From Hyphomicrobium sp. ghe19 (GTDB lineage Bacteria > Pseudomonadota > Alphaproteobacteria > Rhizobiales > Hyphomicrobiaceae): a stretch of 64,000 bases of DNA. The DNA lies in NCBI RefSeq assembly GCF_902712875.1, contig NZ_LR743509.1:4106001-4170000 (forward strand), written 5' to 3'. The position numbers and the translations under genes were made by a program. Numbering within the stretch: position 1 is the first letter of the stretch; each line of letters starts with the position of its first letter. The notes beneath the pieces were generated by a model, which did no database searches, was not told the DNA's origin, and saw only the letters and a list, made by a program, of their open reading frames with translations. Positions 26,806 to 35,581 of this stretch are shown here, in pieces.

Positions 26806-27786
26806 ACTGCGTATCGATTGTCGGATCGTTGTTCGTCGTATCGGCCTGAGCTAGAACGCGTCGCTCTACGACGTTACCGAGCTGGACCTTTGGGCCTCCG
26901 CCCTTCTGAGCCAGCCAAGGCGCTCGACTGCATTTTGCTGGCAACATAGATCTCGCCAAACTTTTGGTGCGCATCGACGACTTGCTCAGGTGCGTGGCGA
27001 TCCCTGACGAAATCATCCGCGACCTGGTGGAGCGGCACGAAGCGTGGTTCACCGACCAGCTTTAGGTTGGGGCCGATCCAAAGATAATTCCCGGCATAAA
27101 GGCGATGGATTGGGTAGAACGGGTTATTCTTTTAGAGATACCAAAAATTCCGGTTCGTTGCGACTTCTCATGGCTTAAGGGAAGTTTAGGCAAATGCGCG
27201 TGAACCCCGTCCCACCAATTCCACCCGAGGCTATCTGGAATAACGTCGGCTGAGACTGAACCGCTTTTGCGTTGCCAGCGGGACGATGACAGTTCAGTTC
27301 TGCTGGCCGCGCCGGTTTCGATCATGTGCTTCCTGCCGCGATCGCCGAAGGGCATCAAAGCGGGCGGTATACAGTGGAACAACTTGTTCCGCCTTACCTC
27401 CAACCGGTCTGCGAGAGCTTCGATTCAGCAAAATCCCAAAAGCCGACATGCGGTGGAACGCGAGCGTTCACACCGGCCACTACAGCGATGATGTCCGCAT
27501 AGCGATGGATGGCAGACTTCGACTGCTATCTCAAAACGACCGCAAGTGCCCCATAGCGGACTTTGGTCACGCCCTACGCCCTGTGGTGAGAAACCAAAAC
27601 AGCCTTGGTACCTGGCCTTAGTGACAATGGGGCTTGAGCGTTGTCCAAGCGTACATTCGTCAGCGCTCAGGGTTCCGCATGATGTCCGCGACCGCTGGTG
27701 CTGCGTCTAGGCTATATGGCCTCTTGCGCCAATCTTCATCGGCGTGGCATCCCCTCGGCCGGTAGTCGCCTAGGTTCAGTTTCGCT
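26806..27786. other. Decayed island DNA upstream of the double-permease operon
   Basis: Nearly 1 kb without an intact gene. On the minus strand at about 26863-27132 a 90-codon stretch (containing AGNYLWIGPNLKLVGEPRF and VVDAHQKFGEIYVASKMQSS) has protein-like composition but no start, and ends at a stop. A second frame with QLGNVVERRVLAQADTTNND overlaps it, as after a frameshift. I cannot name a family. The last 200 bases probably hold the promoter for the gene at 27787. Confidence 0.4.
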
Positions 27787-29523
27787 ATGACATTCAAGTG
27801 GCCTGAGCTGCCGCCGATAAGTCGGCGCGTGGCGCCGAATATTTGGGATTTTGCTGCTTTTGCGCTGATAATCGCTGTTTTCGTGGCGGTGGCAGAAGCG
27901 TCGCGCGGGATGGTGATGCCGCTGCCGCCGACCGGCACATCTGCGGTCACGCTCGACTACGTGAACTTGCCCTATTATGCCTTGCGCACGACGGCTCGCA
28001 TGTTTCTTGCCCTCGGTGCATCGTTTCTTTTTACGTTCACCTATGCGACGCTCGCCGCAAAGAGCCGCCGTGCCGAGATGGTGCTCATTCCCCTTCTCGA
28101 CGTTCTTCAATCCGTGCCCGTACTGGGTTTTCTGTCCTTTACGGTGACCATTTTCCTTGGACTCTTTCCGGGAAGCATGCTCGGCGCCGAATGCGCCGCG
28201 ATCTTCGCGATCTTCACAAGCCAAGCCTGGAACATGGCGTTCTCATTTTATCAATCGCTCCGCACAGTACCGAGCGACCTTGAGGAAGTGACACGCGGCT
28301 TTCGACTATCGGCTTGGCAGAGGTTCTGGTTTCTCGATACGCCATTTGCAGTGCCAGGGCTTCTCTGGAACACAATGATGTCCATGTCAGGAGGCTGGTT
28401 CTTCGTCGTCGCGTCCGAGGCAATCACTGTCGGAGATACCACCATCCAGCTGCCTGGTATCGGCTCTTATCTGGCTCTCGCCATCGATCAGAAGCGTATC
28501 GATGCGGTTGGCGCTGCAGTTCTCACAATGCTCGTTGTCATTCTGGCGTACGACCAATTGTTATTCCGGCCAATCGTTGCGTGGGCCGGCAAGTTTCGGG
28601 TTGAACTTTCGGCAGCTCAGACGAAGGAAGAGTCTTGGGTTTTGCGGCTTGCCCAACGAACACGTTGGTTTCGGTCGCTGACTGAAATGATCGGTGACCG
28701 GTTCTTGCGGTTGGCATATTTCCGCCCGAAGGTGCGTGCTCCGCGACTACCCGTTGCAGATCTATCCGCGTCGCTCTCACGGATCATTGATCCGGTTTGG
28801 TTTGCCATCATTGGTCTCGTGGCAGTGTGGGCGGTCGCGAAGATCTATGCCTTCGTATCTACCGAGCTGTCATGGGGCGATTTCCTGGAAACGATCGGCC
28901 TCGCCGCTTTAACAATGGTGCGTGTCGTCGTTCTGCTGGCTCTTGCCACTCTTTTCTGGGTCCCAATCAGCGTCTGGATTGGTCTCCGACCGCGGGTCGC
29001 CGAAAAGATCCAGCCCCTCGCGCAGTTCCTCGCAGCGTTTCCCGCCAACGTCATCTTTCCGATTGCGGTTATCGCGATCCTAAAGTTCAGCCTCAATCCC
29101 GATATCTGGCTCAGCGTGCTGATCATATTCGGTACGCAATGGTACATTGTGTTCAACGTTATCGCCGGCGCAGCAGCTTTTCCCAATGACCTCAAGGAAG
29201 CTGCTTCGATCTTCCGAGCGAAGGGGTGGCAATGGTGGCGCAATGTCATTCTGCCGGGCATTTTTCCATACTACGTTACCGGCGCGCTGACTGCTTCCGG
29301 AGGATCATGGAATGCCAGCATCGTGGCGGAATACGTGAAATGGGGAAATGACAAGATCGAGGCGCATGGGATTGGCGCTTATATCGCCAAGGCCACCGAA
29401 GCCGGAGACTATCCCAAGATCGTGCTCGGGGTCGCCGTCATGTCGGCATTCGTCATCGTATTCAACCGGCTCTTTTGGCGACCGCTTTTCGGATTTGCCG
29501 AGCGCCGTCTGCGACTCAACTGA
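27787..29523 (+). CDS. ABC transporter, fused double permease (NitT/TauT family)
   Basis: 578 residues made of two BPD-type permease domains (about 70-270 and 340-570), each with its EAA-like loop: TVPSDLEEVTRGFRLSAWQRF in the first, FPNDLKEAASIFRAKGWQWW in the second. About 12 membrane helices. Such single-chain permeases pair with an ATPase carrying an AAA-associated C-terminal domain, as here, 12 bases downstream. No solute-binding protein gene adjoins, so it either uses a remote one or works otherwise. Cargo unknown. Confidence 0.88.
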   Translation: MTFKWPELPPISRRVAPNIWDFAAFALIIAVFVAVAEASRGMVMPLPPTGTSAVTLDYVNLPYYALRTTARMFLALGASFLFTFTYATLAAKSRRAEMVLIPLLDVLQSVPVLGFLSFTVTIFLGLFPGSMLGAECAAIFAIFTSQAWNMAFSFYQSLRTVPSDLEEVTRGFRLSAWQRFWFLDTPFAVPGLLWNTMMSMSGGWFFVVASEAITVGDTTIQLPGIGSYLALAIDQKRIDAVGAAVLTMLVVILAYDQLLFRPIVAWAGKFRVELSAAQTKEESWVLRLAQRTRWFRSLTEMIGDRFLRLAYFRPKVRAPRLPVADLSASLSRIIDPVWFAIIGLVAVWAVAKIYAFVSTELSWGDFLETIGLAALTMVRVVVLLALATLFWVPISVWIGLRPRVAEKIQPLAQFLAAFPANVIFPIAVIAILKFSLNPDIWLSVLIIFGTQWYIVFNVIAGAAAFPNDLKEAASIFRAKGWQWWRNVILPGIFPYYVTGALTASGGSWNASIVAEYVKWGNDKIEAHGIGAYIAKATEAGDYPKIVLGVAVMSAFVIVFNRLFWRPLFGFAERRLRLN

Positions 29524-29535
29524 TGGAGTGGCACC

Positions 29536-30843
29536 ATGCTCGACGCACTGTCTGATCCTCTTCTTCAGATCCGGCACGTCAGCCAGCGCTATCGCAAAGC
29601 ATCGGGCGAGGAAGGCGTGCCGATCCTCGATAATATGAACCTCACCTTGAACGAGGGTGAGATCGTGGGCTTGCTTGGCCGGTCGGGTTGCGGAAAGTCA
29701 TCCCTGCTCCGGATCGTGTCCGGTCTGATGCGGCCGTCTTCGGGCGAAATTCGTTTTCAGGGCCGTCCCGTGGAAGGACCGGTCGGGGGCATCGCGATGG
29801 TATTCCAGAGCTTTGCTTTATTCCCCTGGTTGTCGGTGCTGGAGAATGTGGAGTTCGGATTGCGCGCCCTGTCCGTTCCCGAGGAACTGGCGCATCGGCG
29901 TGCGCTCTCCGCGATCGATCTCATTGGCCTCGACGGATTTGAAACCGCCTATCCCAAAGAACTCTCCGGCGGTATGCGCCAGCGGGTCGGGTTCGCTCGC
30001 GCCCTCGTCGTCAATCCGAGCCTATTGTTGATGGACGAGCCATTCTCTGCACTCGACGTGCTCACCGCCGAGACGCTACGAACGGATCTTTTGGATCTCT
30101 GGTGTGAAGGCCGGATGCCGATCAAGTCTATATTGATGGTTACGCATAACATCGAAGAAGCGGTGCTTATGTGCGATCGCATCCTCGTGCTGTCTTCCAA
30201 CCCTGGCCGCATTGCCGCAGAAATAAAAGTTCCCCTCCTTCACCCGCGTAATCGGCTCGATCCGGAGTTCCGCCAGCTCGTTGACTTGATCTATGCGCGC
30301 ATGACGCAGCGTGCCGATTCCAAAACCCGCGAGGGTAACTTTCCGGGTCTTGGGCTCGGCATGATATTGCCGCGCGTTTCTACCAACACGCTCGCCGGGT
30401 TACTGGAAGCGCTGATTGGACCACCTTTCAACGGTGCCGCCGATCTGCCGCATCTCGCAGAAGATCTTCAGCTCGAAATCGACGAACTCTTCCCCGCGGC
30501 GGAAACTCTGCAGTTGCTACGCTTTGCAGAGATAGAGGCCGGAGACATCCGTGTAACACCCGCAGGGAGGAAGTTTGCGGAAGGGGACGTTGATGCCCGC
30601 AAGCGCCTGTTCGGAGACCACTTGCTCGCTTACCTGCCGCTGGCGGCACGTATTCGACGTGTGCTCGACGAGCGACCAACGCACCAGGCTCCGGCAGACC
30701 GCTTCAGGCAGGAACTTGAAGATCACATGAGCGATAAGGCAGCGGAGCGCACTTTGAATTCCGTGATCAATTGGAGCCGTTATGGCGAGCTATTTGCCTT
30801 CGACGATACGGCCCAAGTTTTTAGCCTCGAAAATCCACAGTAG
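29536..30843 (+). CDS. ABC ATPase with C-terminal AAA-associated domain
   Basis: 435 residues. N-terminal ATPase: Walker A GRSGCGKSS, Q-loop MVFQSFALFPW, signature LSGGMRQR, Walker B LLLMDEPFSALD, switch VTHNIEEA. Residues about 295-430 form the AAA-associated winged-helix-like domain found on some NitT/TauT ATPases (LLEALIGPPFNGAADLPHLAEDLQ, then GRKFAEGDVDARKRLFGDHL), thought to regulate the transporter. Partner of the double permease at 27787; its TAG shares its last base with the GTG of the next gene. Confidence 0.92.
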   Translation: MLDALSDPLLQIRHVSQRYRKASGEEGVPILDNMNLTLNEGEIVGLLGRSGCGKSSLLRIVSGLMRPSSGEIRFQGRPVEGPVGGIAMVFQSFALFPWLSVLENVEFGLRALSVPEELAHRRALSAIDLIGLDGFETAYPKELSGGMRQRVGFARALVVNPSLLLMDEPFSALDVLTAETLRTDLLDLWCEGRMPIKSILMVTHNIEEAVLMCDRILVLSSNPGRIAAEIKVPLLHPRNRLDPEFRQLVDLIYARMTQRADSKTREGNFPGLGLGMILPRVSTNTLAGLLEALIGPPFNGAADLPHLAEDLQLEIDELFPAAETLQLLRFAEIEAGDIRVTPAGRKFAEGDVDARKRLFGDHLLAYLPLAARIRRVLDERPTHQAPADRFRQELEDHMSDKAAERTLNSVINWSRYGELFAFDDTAQVFSLENPQ

Positions 30844-32018
30844 TGTTGAGCCGACGCTGTCGTCCGGCTCGCTTTAGAGGGAGTGCGGCCAGGGTCCGAA
30901 ACGATTCCGAAAATGTCAGCCAAATGGGTAAGGTTCTAGCCACTCAAAGCATAACTCCTGGTTGGCCGCCCCATGGGTTCCGCGTCGGCGTCGAGGACGT
31001 ATTCATCCTGCCGCTCGTCGCAGTCGCATTCGCGGTGAATGTAGTACTGCGGGGATTGCTCAGGATCTTGATCAACATCATCGACGGGCTCTTTCCACTT
31101 CTCCTGCAGGTGATGCGGTTTCCACTGTTCACGAGTCGCATTCTCGGCGATGGCATCGTCGCCCTGCTCAAAAGCATCATGCAAATTCTACCCATCGGCG
31201 AGATGCGGCGACAGGCATTGAGGGACTTCATCGGCCGGAACTGGGCGTGGCTTCGCCGATACCTCAGTTACCGAGTGTTTGAAGAGCGGCTGCATGACGC
31301 CTTCGAAAACGCTATGGCGTCGGTGTTCAGGAAATGCCGGAAGTCGACCCCGCTGGCGGCGCTGCTGATGCTCATCGGCGCGGTATTGTGGCTTCCGATC
31401 TCGTTCGCAGTGGCAACATTAATGCACACCTTGCTGCTGGCGTGGGCGGCATCGCTGCCGTCCTGGATGCAGTTGTTACATCCCGTGGCGACCGTGATTG
31501 CCAAGAGTAAACTCCTGGTGCTGCCTGTCTATCCGGCGGCGTGGCCGCAGGCAAAGCAACATCCGATCGTGCAGGCTATGTTCAGATCGTGGCGCTATCT
31601 CCTGACGGTATATCTGGTGCAAAAGACCGGCTTTCGCTATCGCCAAACTGAGTTGGCGGCTGCCCGGGCCGCTGGAGTTTGCAGTGCCGCCGCCTCGGCC
31701 ATTGGCGCGAGCCAACTGCTTCGTCTGCTGCAGGCGGGAATCAAGACCACCGCAGCCATTATCGGTTATTGGCTACGGGCACTCCTGGCCAGCACGATCG
31801 CCACGTTGGCGCCGCTCTCATTGTTCGGCGGCATCGTCCGGCGCCTTGTGGAGCGTTATGAAGAAGTGAGCCGCCGGCCAACCGAGCCATTAAGCGACAA
31901 GGTGGGTGACTTCTTCGCGCGCTGGTCGATCAAGTTCTCGGCGGAGTACTACGAAGCCAGGGAGCGAGAAGGGAATGGCCATTCGGGAGGTGATCTGGGC
32001 GCGGCCGATCGACAATAG
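30843..32018 (+). CDS. Unrecognised inner-membrane protein linked to the NitT/TauT transporter
   Basis: 391 residues from a GTG overlapping the ATPase stop (TAGTG); ATG 30924 is an alternative that gives 364 residues. Several hydrophobic stretches (VFILPLVAVAFAVNVVL, LAALLMLIGAVLWLPISFAV, TTAAIIGYWLRALLA) alternate with basic amphipathic segments, and the tail FFARWSIKFSAEYYEARERE is charged. I do not know the family. The tight overlap suggests it serves the transporter, possibly as an accessory subunit. A similar C-terminal tail occurs as a relic near 41404-41515. Confidence 0.65.
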   Translation: MLSRRCRPARFRGSAARVRNDSENVSQMGKVLATQSITPGWPPHGFRVGVEDVFILPLVAVAFAVNVVLRGLLRILINIIDGLFPLLLQVMRFPLFTSRILGDGIVALLKSIMQILPIGEMRRQALRDFIGRNWAWLRRYLSYRVFEERLHDAFENAMASVFRKCRKSTPLAALLMLIGAVLWLPISFAVATLMHTLLLAWAASLPSWMQLLHPVATVIAKSKLLVLPVYPAAWPQAKQHPIVQAMFRSWRYLLTVYLVQKTGFRYRQTELAAARAAGVCSAAASAIGASQLLRLLQAGIKTTAAIIGYWLRALLASTIATLAPLSLFGGIVRRLVERYEEVSRRPTEPLSDKVGDFFARWSIKFSAEYYEAREREGNGHSGGDLGAADRQ

Positions 32019-32354
32019 CGGAAAACTATAAAGCCTCGAGGGCGGAAACGGGCAGCAGGCCAGGGATGCCTCCGTGCACCAATGGGCGGCGGATCTGACA
32101 ACCCTGCTACGACAAGCTGGACAACTGCCTCGGGCGTTAGCGGAAGAGCGGAGCGATGAGCGGCGCGAGCTCCATTGCCCAAAGTGCCAGCAGGGGGCAC
32201 CGTTCGTTTCGATGGCTGTCTTTGTATGCGTGCGTACGTTGGGCTAGCGTTTTTCAGCTCAAAGTATCGAGTGTCCGATATCCAGACGCACGCCTTTCCG
32301 CTGACACAGCGATAGCAGACATCCGATCGGCATCGACCGCAACGCCGCCCGTGC
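32019..32354. other. Convergent intergenic region, no gene recognised
   Basis: About 335 bases between the 3' ends of the membrane-protein gene and the kinase gene. No convincing reading frame; no strong terminator hairpin was found by eye. Confidence 0.4.
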
Positions 32355-33935
32355 TCAGTTAGCCACGGCGATTTCGGGTTGAGGCATGGCCGGCAAATGA
32401 TCGGGCAGCCAAACGGTGAAGCGCGACCCCTCGCCTACCTTGCTACTTACATCGATTTTGGCTCCGTGCGAATCCAGCACCATTTTCACCAAGAAAAGGC
32501 CCATGCCCGTGCCGACAATACTTGCCACATTGCTTCCGCGCCGGAAACGCTCGAACAATCGATCGCGATCTTCTTCCGGTATGCCAATGCCGCGATCGAT
32601 AATCGATACCGATACGCCACCCAACGCCTTTTTCGCTTCGACTTGAATGCCGCCGCCATCCAGCGAGTATTTGACAGCATTCGCAAGAAGGTTGCTGAAC
32701 ACATAAAAAAGCAGTGTCTGGTCGCCGACGACCTTGAGATCATGTCCCGCATAATGTTCGGTGATTTGTGCGATTGGCGCGAGGTCGCGGTGGAGCTGAG
32801 CGACTTCCGCCAAAAGTTGGCGAAGATCAATTTCAGATTTCGCAAAATCGGGGGTTATGCCCTCCAAGACACGCGACGAAGTTAGGAGGTTGTTGATCGC
32901 ATGAACCATACGCGAGACGGCCGACCTTATTTTGCCGGCGCGTCCCGCGACCTCGGTGGCATCCAAGTATGGCGAAAATTTCAAGAGTCGGCGCGCGTGA
33001 CCGTCGATTATCGTCAAAGGCGTACGGAACTCGTGCGAAGCCATCGACACAAAATTCCGCTGATTGGCTACAAGCTTTTGCTCCTGGAGCAAGCGCTCGC
33101 TCAGCATTGAGGCTTCGTTCGCGAGAATGGCGCGGCTGCGCATGAGGTCGATGGCGTTGCTTCGGAATACAACGGCGGCCCGCGCCATTTCCCCTATTTC
33201 GTTTTGCCAGAGGGTGCCCGGGATCTCGATGCCGGTGTCGTTTCGAGCAAGCCGATGCATACAATCGGTTAGCTGCCTCAGCGGGAGCGATATCAGACGC
33301 CGGATGTAGAGAAGCGCAGCGGCGACGATAGCAGCCACCACGGAAATGGTAAGCCAGATCAGTGAAAGTGAAGAGCTATATCCGCCACTCAAGCGTGCCT
33401 TGGCGGCTTGTGCGTTGTTGACCGTTTGGTCGGTCAGGACGTCGAGCATATGGCTTTCCGACACGTAGGTTGCGCCTGATGAGTTCATATAGGCGGCGAT
33501 CGCTCGTGTCTTCTGACCCGTCAGCACCAGGGCTCGCTGACTTATCACCAATTCTAGGTATTTCTCCCATTCCCTTTTCCAAGTCCGATAGACCGTGAAA
33601 TCCGCTGGTTCGTGAGGAAGGGCCTCGAACCGATGCGCAGCGTCGTCAACAAGTTCGGTTAGCTGTTTCATGTCCGCGGTGACATTCTCAAGCTCTTCGT
33701 CAGTGGACGCGAGAAGATACGCGCCTTCCATCGCTCGGAAATCGGAGGTGTAATTATTGAGGTCACCGATTGCGCGGGTGGTCGGCAGCCATTCGTCGGC
33801 GACTGCGGCGGAGAGCCTATTGAGATTGTGCAGGAGCGAGATACTAAAGAGGCCAAGGAGCATAACAAGTCCGAGTATGCAGAAGAAAATCAGTGCGAGC
33901 TGCATTCTTATGGACGTGAGACGCGGCTTTAGCAT
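32355..33935 (-). CDS. Sensor histidine kinase with periplasmic four-helix sensor domain
   Basis: 526 residues. Membrane helices at about 12-34 and 193-213 bracket a helical periplasmic sensor resembling 4HB_MCP/CHASE3 domains. A HAMP-like linker (about 214-270, LPLRQLTDCMHRLARNDTG) and a short coiled coil follow. Phosphoacceptor His is in SMASHEFRTPLTIIDGH; the ATPase has N-box NLLANAVKYS, DRGIGIPEED and GTGMGLFLVK. Divergent from the response regulator gene at 34020, its probable partner. The signal is unknown; the position between an ABC transporter and RND locus B makes either a candidate target. Confidence 0.9.
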   Translation of the reverse strand: MLKPRLTSIRMQLALIFFCILGLVMLLGLFSISLLHNLNRLSAAVADEWLPTTRAIGDLNNYTSDFRAMEGAYLLASTDEELENVTADMKQLTELVDDAAHRFEALPHEPADFTVYRTWKREWEKYLELVISQRALVLTGQKTRAIAAYMNSSGATYVSESHMLDVLTDQTVNNAQAAKARLSGGYSSSLSLIWLTISVVAAIVAAALLYIRRLISLPLRQLTDCMHRLARNDTGIEIPGTLWQNEIGEMARAAVVFRSNAIDLMRSRAILANEASMLSERLLQEQKLVANQRNFVSMASHEFRTPLTIIDGHARRLLKFSPYLDATEVAGRAGKIRSAVSRMVHAINNLLTSSRVLEGITPDFAKSEIDLRQLLAEVAQLHRDLAPIAQITEHYAGHDLKVVGDQTLLFYVFSNLLANAVKYSLDGGGIQVEAKKALGGVSVSIIDRGIGIPEEDRDRLFERFRRGSNVASIVGTGMGLFLVKMVLDSHGAKIDVSSKVGEGSRFTVWLPDHLPAMPQPEIAVAN

Positions 33936-34019
33936 AGGGCTTCCCTGCCGATGACCGGGGTCTTTGACAACGCAGGACGAACTTGATCATATTCTCGGCG
34001 AAGGAGAAATGGCTCCATC

Positions 34020-34619
34020 ATGCGATCCGAGACCAAAAAAATCCTTTGCATTGAGGATGATCGCGAAACCGCCGCGCTCATCTGCGAGGAATTAACCGAC
34101 GCCGGTTACCAGGTGCTCTTAGCTCACGATGGGCATCAAGGTCTCAAGGCAGTGCTGACCCATTCGCCGGACCTCGTTTTATCGGACATCAGTATGCCTG
34201 TCATGTCGGGCTTCGCGGTTCTGGAGCGACTGACGGCCTTATCGCCGCGCTTCTCGGAACTGCCATTTGTATTTCTGACAGCACTGGCCGATCGCGAAAG
34301 CGAGCTTAAGGGCCGGAGACTTGGCGCCGACGATTACGTAATCAAGCCGATCGATTTCGAGATTCTCCTCACTATGATTGCAAGGCGGCTTGGCGCGAAC
34401 CCGCGAAAAACGTTGGCGCCCCATCCCATCACGGATCGCGAAGCCGAGATTCTCGCGTGGATTGCCCGCGGGAAAACTTCGTCGGAAATCGCTTATATCC
34501 TCGGCCTTGCCAAGAGAACGGTGGACTTTCACGCAGATACCGCGCGCGTAAAACTCAATGTTTCAACGCGCACGGAAGCAGCGGTCAAAGCCGCGCTCCA
34601 AGGCATCATAAAGACCTGA
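34020..34619 (+). CDS. Response regulator, receiver plus LuxR-type HTH
   Basis: 199 residues. Receiver domain 1-125 with acidic pair EDD, phosphoacceptor Asp in LVLSDISMPVMSGF, Thr/Ser in FVFLTALAD and Lys in DYVIKPID. LuxR/NarL-type helix-turn-helix at 137-195 (TDREAEILAWIARGKTSSEI, then KRTVDFHADTARVKL). Starts 84 bases from the divergent kinase gene at 33935. Likely activates or represses nearby transport genes, possibly locus B; no target site can be named. Confidence 0.92.
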   Translation: MRSETKKILCIEDDRETAALICEELTDAGYQVLLAHDGHQGLKAVLTHSPDLVLSDISMPVMSGFAVLERLTALSPRFSELPFVFLTALADRESELKGRRLGADDYVIKPIDFEILLTMIARRLGANPRKTLAPHPITDREAEILAWIARGKTSSEIAYILGLAKRTVDFHADTARVKLNVSTRTEAAVKAALQGIIKT

Positions 34620-34631
34620 AGGAAGACGGAC

Positions 34632-34886
34632 CTAGCGGATTTTTCGTATCGCGCGACCGTCGATGACCGCAGGACCAACGTGAATCTGGCCAACGAACAT
34701 CCGTTTCCCTGACAGCTGCCGCGCCGACGAATTTCCTACTGGAATGGCAGTTTTGCGCTCGAACCTCTGTGTCGCTGATGCCCTTGGTGTTCGCGTCGCA
34801 GATTCTTTCGCGCTTGGCCGTGTGCCTTCAGCCATCGCCACCGGCGCGAGACTTGTTGTCAGGAGAATGATGCATGCGAGACGCAT
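34632..34886 (-). CDS. Small secreted basic protein, copy B
   Basis: 84 residues with a signal peptide (MRLACIILLTTSLAPVAMA). The mature part is Ser/Ala/Arg-rich and ends HVGPAVIDGRAIRKIR, matching the tail of the 12751-13065 product (VGPPVINGTAVFRKR). It lies divergently from a four-cysteine secreted protein gene, as its relative does in locus A. Ends 12 bases from the response-regulator stop, convergent. Function unknown. Confidence 0.6.
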   Translation of the reverse strand: MRLACIILLTTSLAPVAMAEGTRPSAKESATRTPRASATQRFERKTAIPVGNSSARQLSGKRMFVGQIHVGPAVIDGRAIRKIR

Positions 34887-35205
34887 GAAACCCTAGCTCC
34901 CATCGAGGAATGCATTTTCTCAACGCGGATGCAAATGCGCGGATCCTCCTTGATCTGGCAATGCGGCGTAATTCGCGCCTCTCAGCAAGCCAACGCGCAG
35001 AATCTTCTCCAACGATTGCCGTCAACTTTTAGCCTGATGTTTTGCTCGTCCGCACTGTGATTAGTCACAGTTTATGGCAAGGCGACGCTTGTGGTACTGA
35101 CCAAAAAAAAAGAAAACGCGCCGAATTGAACGCAATCGAATGGCGCGCGAACCTTCTAAATCACCGGGATGAAGTTCCATAGACGGGCGGACTCGGGGGA
35201 CATGA
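34887..35205. promoter_or_regulatory. Divergent intergenic region between two secreted-protein genes, locus B
   Basis: 319 bases holding both promoters and an 18-base operator at 35054-35071. An A9 tract (35104-35112) lies close by. The size and divergent arrangement match the corresponding region of locus A (12468-12750). Confidence 0.5.
35054..35071. promoter_or_regulatory. Operator palindrome ACTGTGA-N4-TCACAGT, copy 1
   Basis: ACTGTGATTAGTCACAGT. The arms are perfect inverted repeats of seven bases. It lies 168 and 135 bases from the two divergent small-gene starts. It is exactly the reverse complement of the copy at 39391. The spacing between TGTGA and TCACA is four bases, not the six of CRP sites. 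Confidence 0.7.
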
Positions 35206-35514
35206 ATGTTTTATAGAACCATATCGATTCTCATCATGATCCAGGGGGTTACATCTTCGGCTTATGCAGCGGGCGGCGCATGGGTGTGCGCTGCCTATGG
35301 ATACAGCATGGCGCCGACGCGATGGCACATGGTCAACGGCAGTTTGGCCCCCTCACGGGGAATGGCGTTCGAAAGCGCAAAAAAAATGTGCCGGGGGAAG
35401 GGATACAATGCTTGCAAAAGCATGGGGTGTACAAATCATTCCGCGAGTGCAGATCGCCCGAATCTCGTCGCCGACAGGAAACTCGGGAACGGCGTTAGCA
35501 GCAAATCTTCGTGA
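35206..35514 (+). CDS. Small secreted four-cysteine protein, copy B
   Basis: 102 residues. Signal peptide MFYRTISILIMIQGVTSSAYA, then a mature domain with cysteines spaced C-x33-C-x7-C-x4-C, identical to copy A (12201-12467), sharing W-x-C-x-AYGYSM, R/K-WH-x-V-x-G and GCTNH. A 25-residue polar tail extends beyond GCTNH and is absent from copy A. Secreted or periplasmic, probably disulphide-bonded. The operator at 35054 lies upstream, so it is likely coregulated with the pump genes of locus B. Confidence 0.75.
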   Translation: MFYRTISILIMIQGVTSSAYAAGGAWVCAAYGYSMAPTRWHMVNGSLAPSRGMAFESAKKMCRGKGYNACKSMGCTNHSASADRPNLVADRKLGNGVSSKSS

Positions 35515-35581
35515 TGTTTCGCGCACGTGCGATGCGATGCTCTGCCCCTAGGCCTCGCTTTGAACCTCCGGACACGACGCG

